Shown: positions 42,629-54,111 of the stretch, in pieces | How positions within the stretch are numbered: the first letter of the stretch is position 1 | Layout: each line of letters begins with the position of its first letter | Source: Parasulfuritortus cantonensis | GTDB lineage: Bacteria; Pseudomonadota; Gammaproteobacteria; Burkholderiales; Thiobacillaceae | Assembly: GCF_004337445.1 (NCBI RefSeq) | Contig: NZ_SJZB01000022.1 | Coordinates: 29,213 to 93,212, forward strand | DNA: 64,000 bases | Direction of reading: 5' to 3' | Made by a program: the position numbers and the translations under genes | Notes under the pieces: model-generated | Databases searched by the model: none | What the model was told of the DNA's origin: nothing | What the model saw: the letters and a program-made list of their open reading frames with translations, nothing else

Positions 42629-44119
42629 TCAGTAGACGAGTTTGCTGTGAGCGACGTGCTCGAGCAGATGGTTGACGGAGGCGTGCATCACGTCGGTGAC
42701 CGGCAGCGGGTACAGACCCATGGCCAGCACGCAGACCGCGAGCAGGGCGAGCACCAGGAATTCCCGGCCGTCGATGTCGGTCAGCTCGGCGACGTGCGGA
42801 TTGGCCACCTTGCCGAAGACCACCCGCTTGTACATCCACAGGGTGTAGGCGGCGCCGAAGATCAGGGTCAGGGCGGCGGCGGCGGCCCACCAGAAGTTCA
42901 CCTTCACGGCGCCCAGCACGACCATGAACTCGCCGACGAAGCCGGAGGTGCCCGGCAGGCCGGCGTTGGCCATGGCGAACAGCATGAACAGGGCGGCGAA
43001 CTTGGGCATGGTGTTGGCCACGCCGCCGTAGTCGGCGATCTGGCGCGAGTGCATGCGGTCGTACATGACGCCGATGCACAGGAACAAGGCCGCGGAGACG
43101 AAGCCGTGCGAGATCATCTGGACCAGGCCGCCCTCGATGCCGAGCGGGTTGAACAACATGAAGCCGAGGGTGACGAAGCCCATGTGGGCGATCGAGGAAT
43201 AGGCGATCAGCTTCTTCATGTCGGCCTGCACCAGGGCCACGAGGCCGATGTAGACGACCGCGACCAGCGAGAAGGCGACGATCAGCCAGGCGAGTTCATG
43301 GCTGGCGTCCGGCACGATGGGCAGGGTGAAGCGCAGGAAACCGTAGGCGCCCACCTTCAGGGTGATCGCGGCCAGCACCACGGAACCGCCGGTCGGCGCC
43401 TCGACGTGGGCGTCCGGCAGCCAGGTGTGTACCGGCCACATCGGGACCTTGACCGCGAAGGCGAAGAAGAAGGCGACGAAGAGCAGTATCTGGGCGGTCA
43501 TGGTCAGGCCGACCCGATGCCATTCCAGGATCTCGAAGCTGCCGCCGCTCTGGAAGAACAGGTAGATCATCGCCACCAGCATGAGCAGGGAGCCGAGCAG
43601 GGTGTACAGGAAGAACTTGATCGCCGCATAGACCCGGTTCGGGCCGCCCCACATGCCGATGATCAGGTAGAGCGGGATCAGCATGGCCTCGAAGAAGACG
43701 TAGAACAGGACCCCGTCGAGGGCGGCGAAGACGCCGTTGATCACCCCGGACTGGATCAGGAAGGCCGCCATGTACTGGCCCACCTTGGTCCGGATCACCT
43801 GCCAGCCGGCCAGGACGACCAGGATGGTGGTGAAGCTGTTGAGCAACACGAAGGGCATGGAGATGCCGTCGACGCCCAGGTGGTACCAGATGTTGAAGGC
43901 CGGTATCCATTCCGCCATCTCTTCGAACTGGATGGCCGGCGTGGCCGTGTCGAACCCGGTCCAGAGCGGTACGGCCACCAGGAAACCGAGCAGCGAGCCG
44001 ACCAGGGCCAAGGTGCGCTGGCCGGCGGCGTTGCGGTCGTCGCCGGTGGCGAGGATCAGTATCCCCACCACGATGGGCACCCAGATGGTCAGGCTTAAGT
44101 ATCCGATCCCTTCAAGCAT
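42629..44119 (-). CDS. nuoM: NADH-quinone oxidoreductase subunit M
   Basis: 496-residue antiporter-like membrane subunit of complex I. Key segments: [20 protein letters not shown] (helix-5 Glu), [28 protein letters not shown] in two parts (Lys and His of the proton path) and [19 protein letters not shown]. It has the normal length and lies 21 bp after nuoL. Confidence 0.95.
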   Translation of the reverse strand: MLEGIGYLSLTIWVPIVVGILILATGDDRNAAGQRTLALVGSLLGFLVAVPLWTGFDTATPAIQFEEMAEWIPAFNIWYHLGVDGISMPFVLLNSFTTILVVLAGWQVIRTKVGQYMAAFLIQSGVINGVFAALDGVLFYVFFEAMLIPLYLIIGMWGGPNRVYAAIKFFLYTLLGSLLMLVAMIYLFFQSGGSFEILEWHRVGLTMTAQILLFVAFFFAFAVKVPMWPVHTWLPDAHVEAPTGGSVVLAAITLKVGAYGFLRFTLPIVPDASHELAWLIVAFSLVAVVYIGLVALVQADMKKLIAYSSIAHMGFVTLGFMLFNPLGIEGGLVQMISHGFVSAALFLCIGVMYDRMHSRQIADYGGVANTMPKFAALFMLFAMANAGLPGTSGFVGEFMVVLGAVKVNFWWAAAAALTLIFGAAYTLWMYKRVVFGKVANPHVAELTDIDGREFLVLALLAVCVLAMGLYPLPVTDVMHASVNHLLEHVAHSKLVY

Positions 44120-44140
44120 CGCGTATCCCGTTGTTCTCGA

Positions 44141-46147
44141 TCAGAGCTGGACGAACCAGGTCGCCAGGAGCGCCACGCCGATGATCATGGCGAAGGCGTA
44201 GTGGTAGATGTAGCCGGACTGCAGGTGACGCGCGACGGCGGCGATGCGGCCGACCAGGCGGGCGGAACCGTTCACCAGCAGGCCGTCGATGGCGGTGACG
44301 TCGCCCCAGCGCCATAGCTTGCCGCCGATCAGGCGGGCGCCGCCGGCGAAGAACCAGTCGTTGAAGCGGTCGAAGCCGTACTTGTCCTCCAGGATGGCGT
44401 ACAGGACGCCGGCCTTGGCGCGGATCTTCTGCGGCAGGTCGCGCCGGACCATGTACAGGTAGTAGGCGGCCGCCACCCCGGCCAGGGCGAGCCAGAAGGG
44501 CGCGGTGGCGAAGGCGTGCAGGGCCATGGCGCCGGCGCCGTGGAACTCGGCTCGGAGCTCCTCCATGGCGGGGTGCGCCTCGGCATTGATGTAGATGGCC
44601 GAGCCGAAGAAGTCGCCGTACAGCATGGGCTCGATGTAGGCCCAGCCGGTGTACACGGACGGGATGGCGAGCAGCACCAAGGGCAGCCAGACCACCCACG
44701 GCGACTCGTGCGGGGTGTGGTGGCCGTGGCCGCCGTGGTCGTCGTCCTTGCCGCCTTCCTGGTCGTGGCCGGTATGGGCGTTGTGGAAACGCTCCTTGCC
44801 GTGGAAGACCATGAAGTACATGCGGAAGGAATAGAAGGCGGTGACGAACACGCCGGCGGTCACCGCGAAGGCCGCGAAGCCGGAACCCCAGAGGTGGGAG
44901 GCGTGCACGGCCTCGATGATGGAATCCTTGGAATAGAAGCCGGACAGGCCCGGGGTGCCGATCAGGGCCAGGGAGCCGATCAGCAGGGTGAGCCAGGTGA
45001 TCGGCATGTACTTGCGCAGGCCGCCCATGTTGCGGATGTCCTGGTCGTGGTGCATGCCGATGATCACGGAGCCGGCGGCCAGGAACAGCAGGGCCTTGAA
45101 GAAGGCGTGCGTCATCAGGTGGAAGATCGCCACCGAGTAGGCCGAGGCGCCCAGGGCGACGGTCATGTAGCCGAGTTGGGACAACGTCGAGTAGGCGATC
45201 ACCCGCTTGATGTCGTTCTGGATCATGCCCAGGAAGCCCATGAACAAAGCGGTTATCGCGCCGATGACCATGACGAAGCTGAGCGCGGTGTCGGACAGTT
45301 CGAACAGCGGCGACATTCGGGCGACCATGAAGATGCCGGCGGTCACCATGGTGGCGGCGTGGATCAGGGCGGAGATCGGGGTCGGGCCCTCCATGGAATC
45401 GGGCAGCCAGACGTGGAGCGGGAACTGGGCCGACTTGCCCATGGCGCCGATGAACAGCAGGATGCAGATCACCGTCAGGAGCGACCAGGGGTGGCCCTCG
45501 ATCAGGGAGATCGAGTGGTCGGCCAGCATGGGCGCGGTCTGGAACACCTGGGCGTAGTCGAGGCTGCCGAAATAGGCCAGAACCAGGCCGATGCCGAGCA
45601 GGAAGCCGAAGTCGCCGACCCGGTTGACCAGGAAGGCCTTCAGGTTGGCGTAGATGGCCGACTCGCGGGTGTACCAGAAGCCGATCAGCAGGTAGGACAC
45701 CAGGCCGACCGCCTCCCAGCCGAAGAACAGCTGCAGGAAGTTGTTCGACATCACCAGCATGAGCATGGAGAAGGTGAACAGCGAGATGTAGCTGAAGAAG
45801 CGCTGGTAGCCGTCGTCGTCGGCCATGTAGCCGATGGTGTAGACGTGCACGCAGAGGGACACGAAGGTCACCACCAGCATCATCACCGTGGTCAGGCGGT
45901 CGATCAGGAAGCCCACCTCCAGGCTCACCTTGCCGCTGGTCAGCCAGGTGTAGACGGCGCCGTTGTAGGTGTGGCCGGCCTGGACGTCCTGGAAGATCAG
46001 CAGGGAGGCGAGGAAGGCGACCAGGACGCCGAGGATGGTGACGGTATGGGCGCCGATGCGGCCGATCTGCTTGCCGAACAGGCCGGCGACGATGGCGCCG
46101 GCCAGGGGCGCCAGGGGCACGGTCAGATAGAGAGTATGCATGTCCAT
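44141..46147 (-). CDS. nuoL: NADH-quinone oxidoreductase subunit L
   Basis: 668-residue, largest membrane subunit of complex I and distal proton pump. Conserved parts: FFGWEAVGLVSYLLIGFWY (helix-5 Glu), AMGKSAQFPLHVWLPDSMEG (Lys/His), QNDIKRVIAYSTLSQLGYM and the late HAFFKALLFLAAGSVIIGMH. The cytoplasmic loop near residue 450 carries a His-rich stretch (KDDDHGGHGHHTPH). The C-terminal lateral helix region is present. Confidence 0.95.
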   Translation of the reverse strand: MDMHTLYLTVPLAPLAGAIVAGLFGKQIGRIGAHTVTILGVLVAFLASLLIFQDVQAGHTYNGAVYTWLTSGKVSLEVGFLIDRLTTVMMLVVTFVSLCVHVYTIGYMADDDGYQRFFSYISLFTFSMLMLVMSNNFLQLFFGWEAVGLVSYLLIGFWYTRESAIYANLKAFLVNRVGDFGFLLGIGLVLAYFGSLDYAQVFQTAPMLADHSISLIEGHPWSLLTVICILLFIGAMGKSAQFPLHVWLPDSMEGPTPISALIHAATMVTAGIFMVARMSPLFELSDTALSFVMVIGAITALFMGFLGMIQNDIKRVIAYSTLSQLGYMTVALGASAYSVAIFHLMTHAFFKALLFLAAGSVIIGMHHDQDIRNMGGLRKYMPITWLTLLIGSLALIGTPGLSGFYSKDSIIEAVHASHLWGSGFAAFAVTAGVFVTAFYSFRMYFMVFHGKERFHNAHTGHDQEGGKDDDHGGHGHHTPHESPWVVWLPLVLLAIPSVYTGWAYIEPMLYGDFFGSAIYINAEAHPAMEELRAEFHGAGAMALHAFATAPFWLALAGVAAAYYLYMVRRDLPQKIRAKAGVLYAILEDKYGFDRFNDWFFAGGARLIGGKLWRWGDVTAIDGLLVNGSARLVGRIAAVARHLQSGYIYHYAFAMIIGVALLATWFVQL

Positions 46148-46151
46148 GGCA

Positions 46152-46457
46152 TCAACCCTTCAGGCTGTCGAGGTCATCGACGTTGATGCTGCGCAGGTTG
46201 CGGAACAGCACCACGAGGATGGCCAGACCGATCGCCGACTCGGCGGCCGCCACGGTCAGGATGAAGAACACGAACACCTGCCCGGCGGTGTCGTTGAGGT
46301 AATGCGAGAAGGCGATGAAGTTCAGGTTCACCGCCAGCAGCATCAGCTCGATGGCCATGAGCAGGATGATGACGTTCTTGCGGTTCAGGAAAATGCCCAG
46401 GACGCCGATGGCGAACAGGATGGAACCGAGGATGATGTAGTGGTCGAGGCCGATCAT
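46152..46457 (-). CDS. nuoK: NADH-quinone oxidoreductase subunit K
   Basis: 101-residue membrane subunit with three helices. The two conserved Glu residues of the proton path are in [15 protein letters not shown] (about residue 37) and [16 protein letters not shown] (about 72). The start overlaps the nuoJ stop by 4 bp. Confidence 0.96.
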   Translation of the reverse strand: MIGLDHYIILGSILFAIGVLGIFLNRKNVIILLMAIELMLLAVNLNFIAFSHYLNDTAGQVFVFFILTVAAAESAIGLAILVVLFRNLRSINVDDLDSLKG

Positions 46458-47074
46458 TCGTCATCCTCCACGGGCTTGGCTTCGGGCTTTTGCGGCTTCA
46501 GGTTGACCATGCGGATGCGCCCTTCGTGGGTCTGGCGCACCTGCCAGCCGACGTCGATGATCTTGCGGTTGGGGCGCCGGCGCAGGGTCAGGGCGATGGC
46601 GGCGACGATGGCCACCAGCAGGATCACCGCGGCCAGTTCGAAGGCGTAGACGTAGTCGGTGTAGAGCAGCAGGCCCAATTGCTTGGTGTTGCTGAAGTCG
46701 GCCGGCAGAGGTGCCGGGGCCGTGAGGCCGAAGCGGTCGCCGCCCAGGACCACCACCATCTCGACCGCCATCAGGCCGGCCACCAAGGCGGCGATGGGCA
46801 GGTAGTCCCAGAAGCCCTTGCGCATCTCCTCGATGTTGATGTCGAGCATCATGACCACGAAGATGAACAGCACCATCACGGCGCCGACGTAGACCAGCAC
46901 CAGGGTGATGGCCAGGAACTCGGCCTCGAGCAGGAGCCAGATGCCGGCCGCGGTGAAGAAGGCCAGGACCAGGGCCAGGGCGGCGTGCACCGGGTTCTTG
47001 GCGGTGACGACGCGCAGGGCCGACAGGAGCAGGATGGCGGCGAAGAAGTAGAAAACCAGGCTGGCGAAATCCAT
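46454..47074 (-). CDS. nuoJ: NADH-quinone oxidoreductase subunit J
   Basis: 206-residue membrane subunit of complex I, five helices. The conserved third helix [21 protein letters not shown] (about 57-77) contains the pi-bulge region used in coupling. The C-terminal tail is polar and ends KPVEDDE. Between nuoI (10 bp) and nuoK (4-bp overlap). Confidence 0.95.
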   Translation of the reverse strand: MDFASLVFYFFAAILLLSALRVVTAKNPVHAALALVLAFFTAAGIWLLLEAEFLAITLVLVYVGAVMVLFIFVVMMLDINIEEMRKGFWDYLPIAALVAGLMAVEMVVVLGGDRFGLTAPAPLPADFSNTKQLGLLLYTDYVYAFELAAVILLVAIVAAIALTLRRRPNRKIIDVGWQVRQTHEGRIRMVNLKPQKPEAKPVEDDE

Positions 47075-47084
47075 GTCGTGTCCG

Positions 47085-47576
47085 TTAACGGTATTTGGCG
47101 TCGGCGGCCTTGTCCTGGGCGATCTGGGCCGCGTACTTGTCGCCCACCGCCAGGAGCATGTCCTTGGTGTAGTAGAGGTCGCCCCGCTTCTCGCCGTGGT
47201 AATCGAAGATGCGGGTCTCGACGATGGCGTCGACCGGGCAGGCCTCCTCGCAGAAACCGCAGAAGATGCACTTGGTCAGGTCGATGTCGTAACGGGTCGT
47301 GCGCCGGGTGCCGTCGTCGCGCTGGGCGGTCTCGATGACGATCGCCATGGCCGGGCAGACGGCCTCGCACAGCTTGCAGCCGATGCAGCGCTCCTCGCCG
47401 GACGGATAGCGGCGCAGGGCGTGCAGACCGCGGAACCGCGGACTCTGGGGCGTGCGCTCGTCCGGATACTGGATGGTGATCTTGGGCGCCCACAGGTGGC
47501 GCCAGGTCACCGCCAGGCCCTGCAGCAGCTCGACCAGGAGGAAGGCCTTGAAGTAGTACTTGATGCGATTCAGCAT
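47085..47576 (-). CDS. nuoI: NADH-quinone oxidoreductase subunit I
   Basis: 163-residue peripheral subunit carrying clusters N6a and N6b. Two motifs are seen: [16 protein letters not shown] (about residue 60) and [18 protein letters not shown] (about 99). The amphipathic N-terminal helix [15 protein letters not shown] contacts the membrane arm. Normal beta-proteobacterial length. Confidence 0.96.
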   Translation of the reverse strand: MLNRIKYYFKAFLLVELLQGLAVTWRHLWAPKITIQYPDERTPQSPRFRGLHALRRYPSGEERCIGCKLCEAVCPAMAIVIETAQRDDGTRRTTRYDIDLTKCIFCGFCEEACPVDAIVETRIFDYHGEKRGDLYYTKDMLLAVGDKYAAQIAQDKAADAKYR

Positions 47577-47586
47577 GGCGGCCCCC

Positions 47587-48618
47587 TTAGTGGAACAGGT
47601 AACCCAGCGGGGTCTGCATGAAGGCGCCGACCACCAGGATCCAGACCAGGGTGACCGGGATGAACACCTTCCAGCCCAGGCGCATGATCTGGTCGTAACG
47701 GTAGCGTGGGAAGGTGGCCCGGAACCAGAGGAAGCAGAACAGCACGAAGCTCATCTTGGCGAACAGCCAGACCATGCTGTCGGGCAGGAAGGGCAGCGGC
47801 GACAGCCAGCCGCCCAGGAACATGATGGCCACCAGCGCCGCGACCAGGATCATGTTGGCGTACTCGGCCAGGAAGAACACCGCGAAGGCCATGCCGGAAT
47901 AGTCGACGTGGAAGCCGGCGACGATCTCCGACTCGCCTTCCGCGACGTCGAACGGCGCCCGGTTGGTCTCGGCCACGCCGGCGATCAGGTAGACGATGAA
48001 GAGCGGGAACAGGGGCAGCCAGTACCACTGCCAGAAACCGCCCGCCTGGTGCTGGACGATCTCGACCAGGTTCAGGCTCTGGGCGCTCATCAGGACGCCG
48101 ACCAGGGCGAAGCCCATGGCGATCTCGTAGGACACGATCTGGGCCGCGGAACGCAGGGCGCCCAGGAGGGCGTACTTGGAGTTCGACGCCCAGCCGGCCA
48201 CGACGACGCCGTACACCCCCATGGAGGTGATGGCCATGATGTAGAGCAGGCTGGCATCGACGTTGGCCAGGACCATCCGGTCGTTGAACGGCACCACCGC
48301 CCACGCCGCCATGGCCGGGGCGATGGCGAGCACCGGGGCGGTCAGGAACAGGGTCTTGTTGGCCCCCGTGGGCAGCATGATCTCCTTGGTCATGAGCTTG
48401 ACCGCATCGGCGATCGGCTGGCCCAGGCCCCAGAGGCGGTAACCGAAGAAACCGACCCGGTTCGGGCCCATGCGCACCTGCATCCAGCCGATGATCTTGC
48501 GTTCGGCGTAGGTCAGGTAGGCGACGGCGATCAGCAACGGCAGGACGATGACGACGATCTTGATGACGATCCAGGTCGGCATCCAGGCCGGGCCGAGAAG
48601 TTGCTGCATGGTTTCCAT
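47587..48618 (-). CDS. nuoH: NADH-quinone oxidoreductase subunit H
   Basis: 343-residue membrane subunit forming the quinone chamber with NuoB/D. Conserved regions: [20 protein letters not shown] (about 45-64), [20 protein letters not shown] and [20 protein letters not shown], with the acidic loop. I chose ATG 48618, 6 bp from a GGGAGAAG site; a GTG one codon upstream is possible. Confidence 0.95.
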   Translation of the reverse strand: METMQQLLGPAWMPTWIVIKIVVIVLPLLIAVAYLTYAERKIIGWMQVRMGPNRVGFFGYRLWGLGQPIADAVKLMTKEIMLPTGANKTLFLTAPVLAIAPAMAAWAVVPFNDRMVLANVDASLLYIMAITSMGVYGVVVAGWASNSKYALLGALRSAAQIVSYEIAMGFALVGVLMSAQSLNLVEIVQHQAGGFWQWYWLPLFPLFIVYLIAGVAETNRAPFDVAEGESEIVAGFHVDYSGMAFAVFFLAEYANMILVAALVAIMFLGGWLSPLPFLPDSMVWLFAKMSFVLFCFLWFRATFPRYRYDQIMRLGWKVFIPVTLVWILVVGAFMQTPLGYLFH

Positions 48619-48637
48619 CACATCTTCTCCCGGCCCA

Positions 48638-50952
48638 TTACATTTTCTCCAAAGTCAGCTCGCCGTAGCGGGCCCCCAGACGGCTGGCCGCGGCCAGACA
48701 GGCGGGCACGCGCACGACGTCGTCCGGCAGGGCATCGTCGCGCACCAGCTTGAGGACCGTCTCGGCGCCGTCCTGGCTCACCTTGACCGGCTTGTCGATG
48801 CTCAGGCCGAGGCGGGCGATCAGGCTTCCGCTGGCGGCGGCGGCCTGACCGGCCTGGCCGTCGGCGGTCGCCTGCAGGGCCGGGGCCCGGCGGGTGTAGG
48901 CGTCGAGCTGGTAGATCGGCGTCTCGCCCAGGCGCTCGATGCCGGTACCGGCATGCAGGGCGGTCACGGCGACGCCGGCGATGCCGTTGCCGAGCCGGCC
49001 GGCAATCGTCGCCTCGCCCTGCGGCAGGGCCTCGGCGAGCACCTGGGCGACCGTGTCCTGGTCGAAGCCGGGCAGTTCGAGCTGGTTGCCGAGCACGCGC
49101 AGCACCTTCCAGGCCGGCCGGGCCTCGCCCTGGGGCGCGGCGGCGGCGCGGAAGGACTGCAGGCGGCCTTCCATGCTGACGTAGCTGCCGGCGGTCTCGG
49201 CGTAGGCGGCGACCGGCAGCATGACCTGGGCGTAGTCCATGGTCCGGGTCTTGAACGGGCTCAACACCACGACCAGTTCGGCGGATTCCAGGGCCCGGCG
49301 CGCCTGGGCGCTGTTCCAGGCCTCCAGTTCCGGCTCGGCGCCGAGGATGACGTAAGCCTTCTTGGCCTCCGCGAACATGGCGGCGGCATGCGCCCCGCCC
49401 TGCCCCGGCCGGCAGTTGACCACCCCGGCACCGACCTGGTCCGCGCTGTCGACCAGGAAGCCGAACCGGGCACCGGTGGCCTCGGCGATGGCCTGGGCCA
49501 GGGCGTGCAGTTGGGCGGCAGCGGGATGCTGCTGCGCCACCGCGCCGAGCAGCACGGCCTTGCTCGCGCCCGACTTCAGGCTCTCGGCCATGGCCTGGGC
49601 GGCGGCCGACACGGCCACGGTGCCGAGGCCGTCGATCCGGGCCCCGGCCGCCTTGGCGACCTGGGCCAGGGCCTCGACGAGACCCGACGGGCGCACGATG
49701 AGCTTGTTGGCGACCCGGCACAGGAGGTCGTCGTCGGCGGCGTGCACGACGTTGAGCTGCAGGCCTTTCTTGACCGCCTGGCGGAGGCGCTGGGCGACCA
49801 GGGGCTGTTCCTTGCGCAGGCTGGAGCCGACCACCAGGCAGCGGTCCAGGCCGCTCAGGTCGGCCACCGGCATGCCCAGCCACTCGACGCCGGCGCGCGT
49901 GCCGGAGAAGTCGGCCCGGTCGATGCGGCTGTCGACGTTTTCGCTGCCCAGGGCCCGGGCCAGCTTCTGGAACAGATGCAGTTCCTCGACGGTCTGGCGC
50001 GGCGAGGCGATGAAGCCGATGGCGTCGCCGCCATGGTTCTCGCGGATCACCTTGAGGGCACCGGCCGCCTGGGCCAGGGCCTTGCGCCAGTCGAGCTCGA
50101 CCCAGTGGCCGCCGTCCTTGACCATGGGCGCGAGCAGGCGCTCGTCCGAATTGATCGCCTGGTACGAGTAGCGGTCGCGGTCGGCCAGCCAGCATTCGTT
50201 GACGGCCTCGTTCTCCACCGGCGTGGCGCGGAAGACGTGGTTGCCCTTGACGTGCACGGCCATGTTGGCACCCAGGCCGTCGTGCGGGCTGATCGTCCGG
50301 CGCCGGGACAGCTCCCAGGGCCGGGCGCTGAAGCGGAACGGCTTCGAGGTCAGGGCGCCGACCGGGCAGAGGTCGATGACGTTGCCGGACAGCTCGGAGG
50401 TGACCTGATGGGCCAGGAAGGGCATCACCTCCATGTGCTCGCCGCGGCCGGGCATGCCCAGTTCCATCATGCCGGCGATCTCCTGGCCGAAGCGCACGCA
50501 GCGGCTGCAGTGGATGCAGCGGGTCATGTCCGTCGCCACCAGGGGCCGAGGTCCTTCTCCTTGACGACGCGCTTGGCCTCGGCATAACGGGAGGCGACGC
50601 CGCCGTAACCCATGGCGATGTCCTGCAGCAGGCACTCGCCGCCCTGGTCGCAGATCGGGCAATCCAGGGGGTGGTTGATGAGCAGGAACTCCATGACGCC
50701 CTTCTGGGCCGCCACCGCCTTGTCCGAGTGGGTGCGCACCACCATGCCCTCGGCCACCGGGGTGGCGCAGGCCGGCAACGGCTTGGGCGCCTTCTCCACC
50801 TCGACCAGGCACATCCGGCAACTGGCCGCGATGCTCAGCTTCTTGTGGTAGCAGAAGTGCGGGATGTAGATACCGGCCTGGCGGGCGGCATCCATCACCG
50901 TACTGCCGGCGGCAACGTCGATCTGCTTGTCGTCGATGGTGATCAGCGGCAT
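48638..50952 (-). CDS. nuoG: NADH-quinone oxidoreductase subunit G, one-base frameshift
   Basis: Large FeS subunit of complex I. The N-terminal part holds the [2Fe-2S] site ([19 protein letters not shown]) and [14 protein letters not shown]; the next motif [16 protein letters not shown] and the molybdopterin-oxidoreductase-like domain are in another frame. The break is at the GGGG run at 50542-50545 (CCCC on the coding strand). With five bases the chain reads [20 protein letters not shown] and the full length is 771 aa. As sequenced, the first part ends early with GPWWRRT. Since complex I needs NuoG and all other subunits are intact, a sequencing error is the likeliest cause. One base separates it from nuoF. 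Confidence 0.92.
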
Positions 50953-50953
50953 C

Positions 50954-52240
50954 TCACGACCCCACTAGGCACTTTTTGTGCTCGATGTGATATTCGAATT
51001 CCTTGCGGAAGTGCTTGATAAAGCTCTGCACCGGGCCGACCGCGGCATCGCCCAACGCGCAGATGGTGCGCCCGGCGATGTTGGTGCCGACGTTCATCAG
51101 CAGGTCGAGGTCCTCGGGCCGGCCCTCGCCGTGCTCGATCCGCTTGATGACCCGGTACATCCAGCCGGTGCCCTCGCGGCAGGGCGTGCACTGGCCGCAG
51201 GACTCCTCGTAGTAGAAGTAGGACAGCCGCTCCAGGGCCTTGACCATGCAGGTGGTCTCGTCCATGACGATGACCGCCCCGGAACCGAGCATGGAGCCGG
51301 CCTTGGCGATCGAATCGAAGTCCAGGGTGCAGGCCATCATGACGTCGGCGGGCAGGACCGGGGCGGAGGAACCGCCCGGGATGACCGCCTTCAGCTTGTG
51401 GCCGTTGCGCACGCCGCCGGCCATCTCGAGGAGGTCGCCGAACGGGGTGCCGAGAGGGATCTCGTAGTTGCCCGGCTTGTTGACGTGGCCCGAGATGGAA
51501 AAGATCTTGGTGCCGCCGTTGTTCGGCTTGCCGAGGTCGAGGAAGGCCTGGCCGCCGTGGCGCATGATCCAGGGGATGGAGGCCAGGGTCTCGGTGTTGT
51601 TGATGGTGGTCGGCTTGCCGTACAGGCCGTAGCTGGCCGGGAACGGCGGCTTGAAGCGGGGCTGCCCCTTCTTGCCTTCCAGGGATTCCAGCAGGGCGGT
51701 CTCCTCGCCGCACACGTAGGCGCCGTAGCCGTGGTGGGCATGGAGGTCGAAGTCCCAGCCGGAACCGCAGATGTTCTTGCCGAGATAACCCGCCGCCCGC
51801 GCTTCCTCGAGCGCCTTTTCCCAGGACTGGTAGAGCTCGAAGATCTCGCCGTGGATATAGTTGTAACCCGCCCGGGCACCCAGGGTGTAGCCGGCGATGA
51901 TCATGCCCTCGATGAGCTGGTGCGGGTTGAACTCGACGATGTCGCGGTCCTTGAAGGTGCCCGGCTCGCCCTCGTCGGTGTTGCAGACGACGTATTTGTC
52001 GCCGTCGTAGTTGCGCGGCATGAAGGACCACTTCAGGCCAGTCGGGAAGCCGGCACCGCCGCGCCCGCGCAGGGCCGACAGCTTGACCTCCTCGATGATC
52101 TTCTCGGCCGGCACCTTCTCGGCCAGGATCTTCTTCAGGGCCGCATAACCGCCGTTGGCGACGTAGGTCTCCAGGGCCGCGGGATTCGGGTGGTCTAGGG
52201 TCCAGAGGCAGACCTTGGGGCCGGTGTAGGGCACGCTCAT
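50954..52240 (-). CDS. nuoF: NADH-quinone oxidoreductase subunit F
   Basis: 428-residue NADH-oxidising subunit. FMN/NADH site: [18 protein letters not shown] (about residues 57-74), [14 protein letters not shown] and [16 protein letters not shown]. Cluster N3 ligands are in [15 protein letters not shown] (about 347) with the fourth Cys in GRTICALGD. The start overlaps the nuoE stop by 4 bp. Confidence 0.96.
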   Translation of the reverse strand: MSVPYTGPKVCLWTLDHPNPAALETYVANGGYAALKKILAEKVPAEKIIEEVKLSALRGRGGAGFPTGLKWSFMPRNYDGDKYVVCNTDEGEPGTFKDRDIVEFNPHQLIEGMIIAGYTLGARAGYNYIHGEIFELYQSWEKALEEARAAGYLGKNICGSGWDFDLHAHHGYGAYVCGEETALLESLEGKKGQPRFKPPFPASYGLYGKPTTINNTETLASIPWIMRHGGQAFLDLGKPNNGGTKIFSISGHVNKPGNYEIPLGTPFGDLLEMAGGVRNGHKLKAVIPGGSSAPVLPADVMMACTLDFDSIAKAGSMLGSGAVIVMDETTCMVKALERLSYFYYEESCGQCTPCREGTGWMYRVIKRIEHGEGRPEDLDLLMNVGTNIAGRTICALGDAAVGPVQSFIKHFRKEFEYHIEHKKCLVGS

Positions 52241-52713
52241 TTCAGCTCGTCCAGCAGCTTGTCCACGACTTCCGGGGACAGGTGGGTATGCATCTTGTGG
52301 TTGTTGTGCAGGCACAGCGGACCGCTGCCGCAGGTACCGAAGCACTCGCCCTCGCGCAGGGTGAAACGGCCGTCCGGCGTCGTCTCGCCGAAGTCGATGC
52401 CGAGCTTCTGCTTGAGGTAGTCGGCCACCTTGTCGGCCCCCTGGAGCTGGCACGGCAGGTTGGTGCACACGGTGATCTTGTGGCGCCCGCAGGGTTCCAG
52501 CTCGTACATGTTGTAGAAGGTGGCGACCTCGTACACGGCGATGGCCGGCATGCCGAGGTAGGCGGCGACGAACTCGATCGTCTCGGGTGCCAGCCAGCCC
52601 TTCTCGACCTGGGCGATGCGCAAGGCGGCCATCACCGCCGACTGCTTCTGGTCGGCCGGATACTTGGCGATCTCCTTGTCGATCTGGGCCAGGGATTCTG
52701 CAGATAACGTCAT
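52237..52713 (-). CDS. nuoE: NADH-quinone oxidoreductase subunit E
   Basis: 158-residue thioredoxin-like subunit holding [2Fe-2S] cluster N1a: Cys pairs in TNLPCQLQG with preceding VCTN (about residue 82) and in [11 protein letters not shown] (about 124). The N-terminal three-helix part ends [14 protein letters not shown]. The start overlaps the nuoD stop by 4 bp. Confidence 0.95.
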   Translation of the reverse strand: MTLSAESLAQIDKEIAKYPADQKQSAVMAALRIAQVEKGWLAPETIEFVAAYLGMPAIAVYEVATFYNMYELEPCGRHKITVCTNLPCQLQGADKVADYLKQKLGIDFGETTPDGRFTLREGECFGTCGSGPLCLHNNHKMHTHLSPEVVDKLLDELK

Positions 52714-53963
52714 CGATCAATGTCCCCGAATACGATGTCCATGGTGCCGATGATGGCCACCACGTCGGCGATCATGAGGCCGCGCATCATCTCGTCCGAG
52801 GCGGCCAGGTGGGTGAAGCCGGGCGCGCGCAGCTTCATGCGGTAGGGCTTGTTGCCGCCGTCCGAGACCAGGTAGACGCCGAACTCGCCCTTGGAATGCT
52901 CAACCGCCGCGTAGGCCTCGCCGGCGGGCACGTGCATGCCCTCGGTGAACAGCTTGAAGTGGTGGATCAGCTCTTCCATGTTGTTCTTCATGGCCGCGCG
53001 CGCGGGCGGCGCGACCTTGTGGTCGCCGGTGATCACAGGCCCCGGGTTGGCCTTCAGCCAGTCGACGCACTGGCGGACGATCCGGTTGGCCTGGCGCATC
53101 TCGGCGACCCGGACCAGATAGCGGTCGTAGCAGTCGCCGTTCTGGCCGACCGGGATCTCGAAGTCGAGCCGGTCGTAGACCTCGTAGGGCTGCGTCTTGC
53201 GCAGGTCCCAGAGGATTCCGGAGCCGCGCAGCATGGGGCCGGTGAAGCCGAGCTGCTTGGCGCGCTCGGCGTCCACCACGCCGATGCCGACGGTGCGCTG
53301 CTTCCAGATCCGGTTCTCGGTCAGCAGGGTCTCGTAGTCGTCGACGCAGGCCGGGAAGCGGTTGGTGAAGTCCTCGATGAAATCGAGCATGGTGCCTTCG
53401 CGATTGGCGTTCAGCCGCTTCACCTCGGCAGCGCTCTTGTACTTGTTGACCTCGTACTTGGGCATGCTGTCCGGCAGGTCGCGGTAGACGCCGCCCGGGC
53501 GGTAGTAGGCCGCGTGGACGCGGGCCCCGCACACCGCCTCGTAGACGTCCATGAGGTCCTCCCGCTCGCGGAAGGTGTACAGGAACATGGTCATGGCGCC
53601 GACGTCGAGGCCGTGGGTGCCGAGCCAGAGCAGGTGGTTCAGGATGCGGGTGATCTCGTCGAACATGACCCGGATGTACTGGGCCCGGATCGGCACCTCG
53701 ACCTGCATCAGGCGTTCCACCGCCATGCAGTAGGCATGCTCGTTCTGCATCATGGACATGTAGTCCAGGCGGTCCATGTACGGGACGTTCTGCAGGAAGG
53801 TGCGGTGTTCGGCCAGCTTCTCGGTGCCGCGATGCAGGAGGCCGATGTGCGGGTCGGCGCGCTCGACGACCTCGCCGTCGAGTTCGAGCACCAGGCGCAG
53901 GACGCCGTGGGCGGCCGGGTGCTGCGGGCCAAAATTGAGCGTGTAATTCTTGATTTCGGCCAT
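52710..53963 (-). CDS. nuoD: NADH-quinone oxidoreductase subunit D
   Basis: 417-residue hydrogenase-like subunit lining the quinone site. [20 protein letters not shown] at the N-terminus carries the beta-hairpin His, Tyr in YLDYM-type context ([17 protein letters not shown]), and [12 protein letters not shown] and [10 protein letters not shown] are conserved. It ends IVFGDIDR, the family-typical C-terminus. Its first 33 bp plus flank also occur as a near-copy 146 bp upstream, after nuoC. Confidence 0.96.
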   Translation of the reverse strand: MAEIKNYTLNFGPQHPAAHGVLRLVLELDGEVVERADPHIGLLHRGTEKLAEHRTFLQNVPYMDRLDYMSMMQNEHAYCMAVERLMQVEVPIRAQYIRVMFDEITRILNHLLWLGTHGLDVGAMTMFLYTFREREDLMDVYEAVCGARVHAAYYRPGGVYRDLPDSMPKYEVNKYKSAAEVKRLNANREGTMLDFIEDFTNRFPACVDDYETLLTENRIWKQRTVGIGVVDAERAKQLGFTGPMLRGSGILWDLRKTQPYEVYDRLDFEIPVGQNGDCYDRYLVRVAEMRQANRIVRQCVDWLKANPGPVITGDHKVAPPARAAMKNNMEELIHHFKLFTEGMHVPAGEAYAAVEHSKGEFGVYLVSDGGNKPYRMKLRAPGFTHLAASDEMMRGLMIADVVAIIGTMDIVFGDIDR

Positions 53964-54111
53964 GGTCAGCAAACCTCTACCGAAGCTGCGGCATCAGCAC
54001 ACCGACGACGCAGCTCAATTTCGTCGCAGGCTGACGTGAGCGAAGCGAACGTTAAGGCCGCAGGCCGGCCGGAGACAAAATTGAGCGTGTAATTCTTGAT
54101 CTCAGCCATGG
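53930..54111. repeat. 36-bp direct repeat of the nuoD start, with 110 bp of inserted DNA between nuoC and nuoD
   Basis: 53930-53965 (true nuoD start) and 54076-54111 match at 34 of 36 positions. The upstream copy supplies the last bases of nuoC and a second ATG (54109) coding [11 protein letters not shown]. This copy leaves the nuoD sequence after 11 codons and runs to a TGA at 53966-53968, making a 47-codon frame that ends 2 bp before the real nuoD ATG. The inserted part holds the palindrome-like GTTCGCTTCGCTCAC and inverted ACGAC/GTCG arms. It looks like a tandem duplication or a small element insertion. Confidence 0.8.

Noticed and set aside
53966..54109. The 47-codon frame beginning [11 protein letters not shown] as a separate gene
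   Set aside because: It is a copy of the nuoD start running into inserted DNA; only its possible role in translation coupling is of interest.
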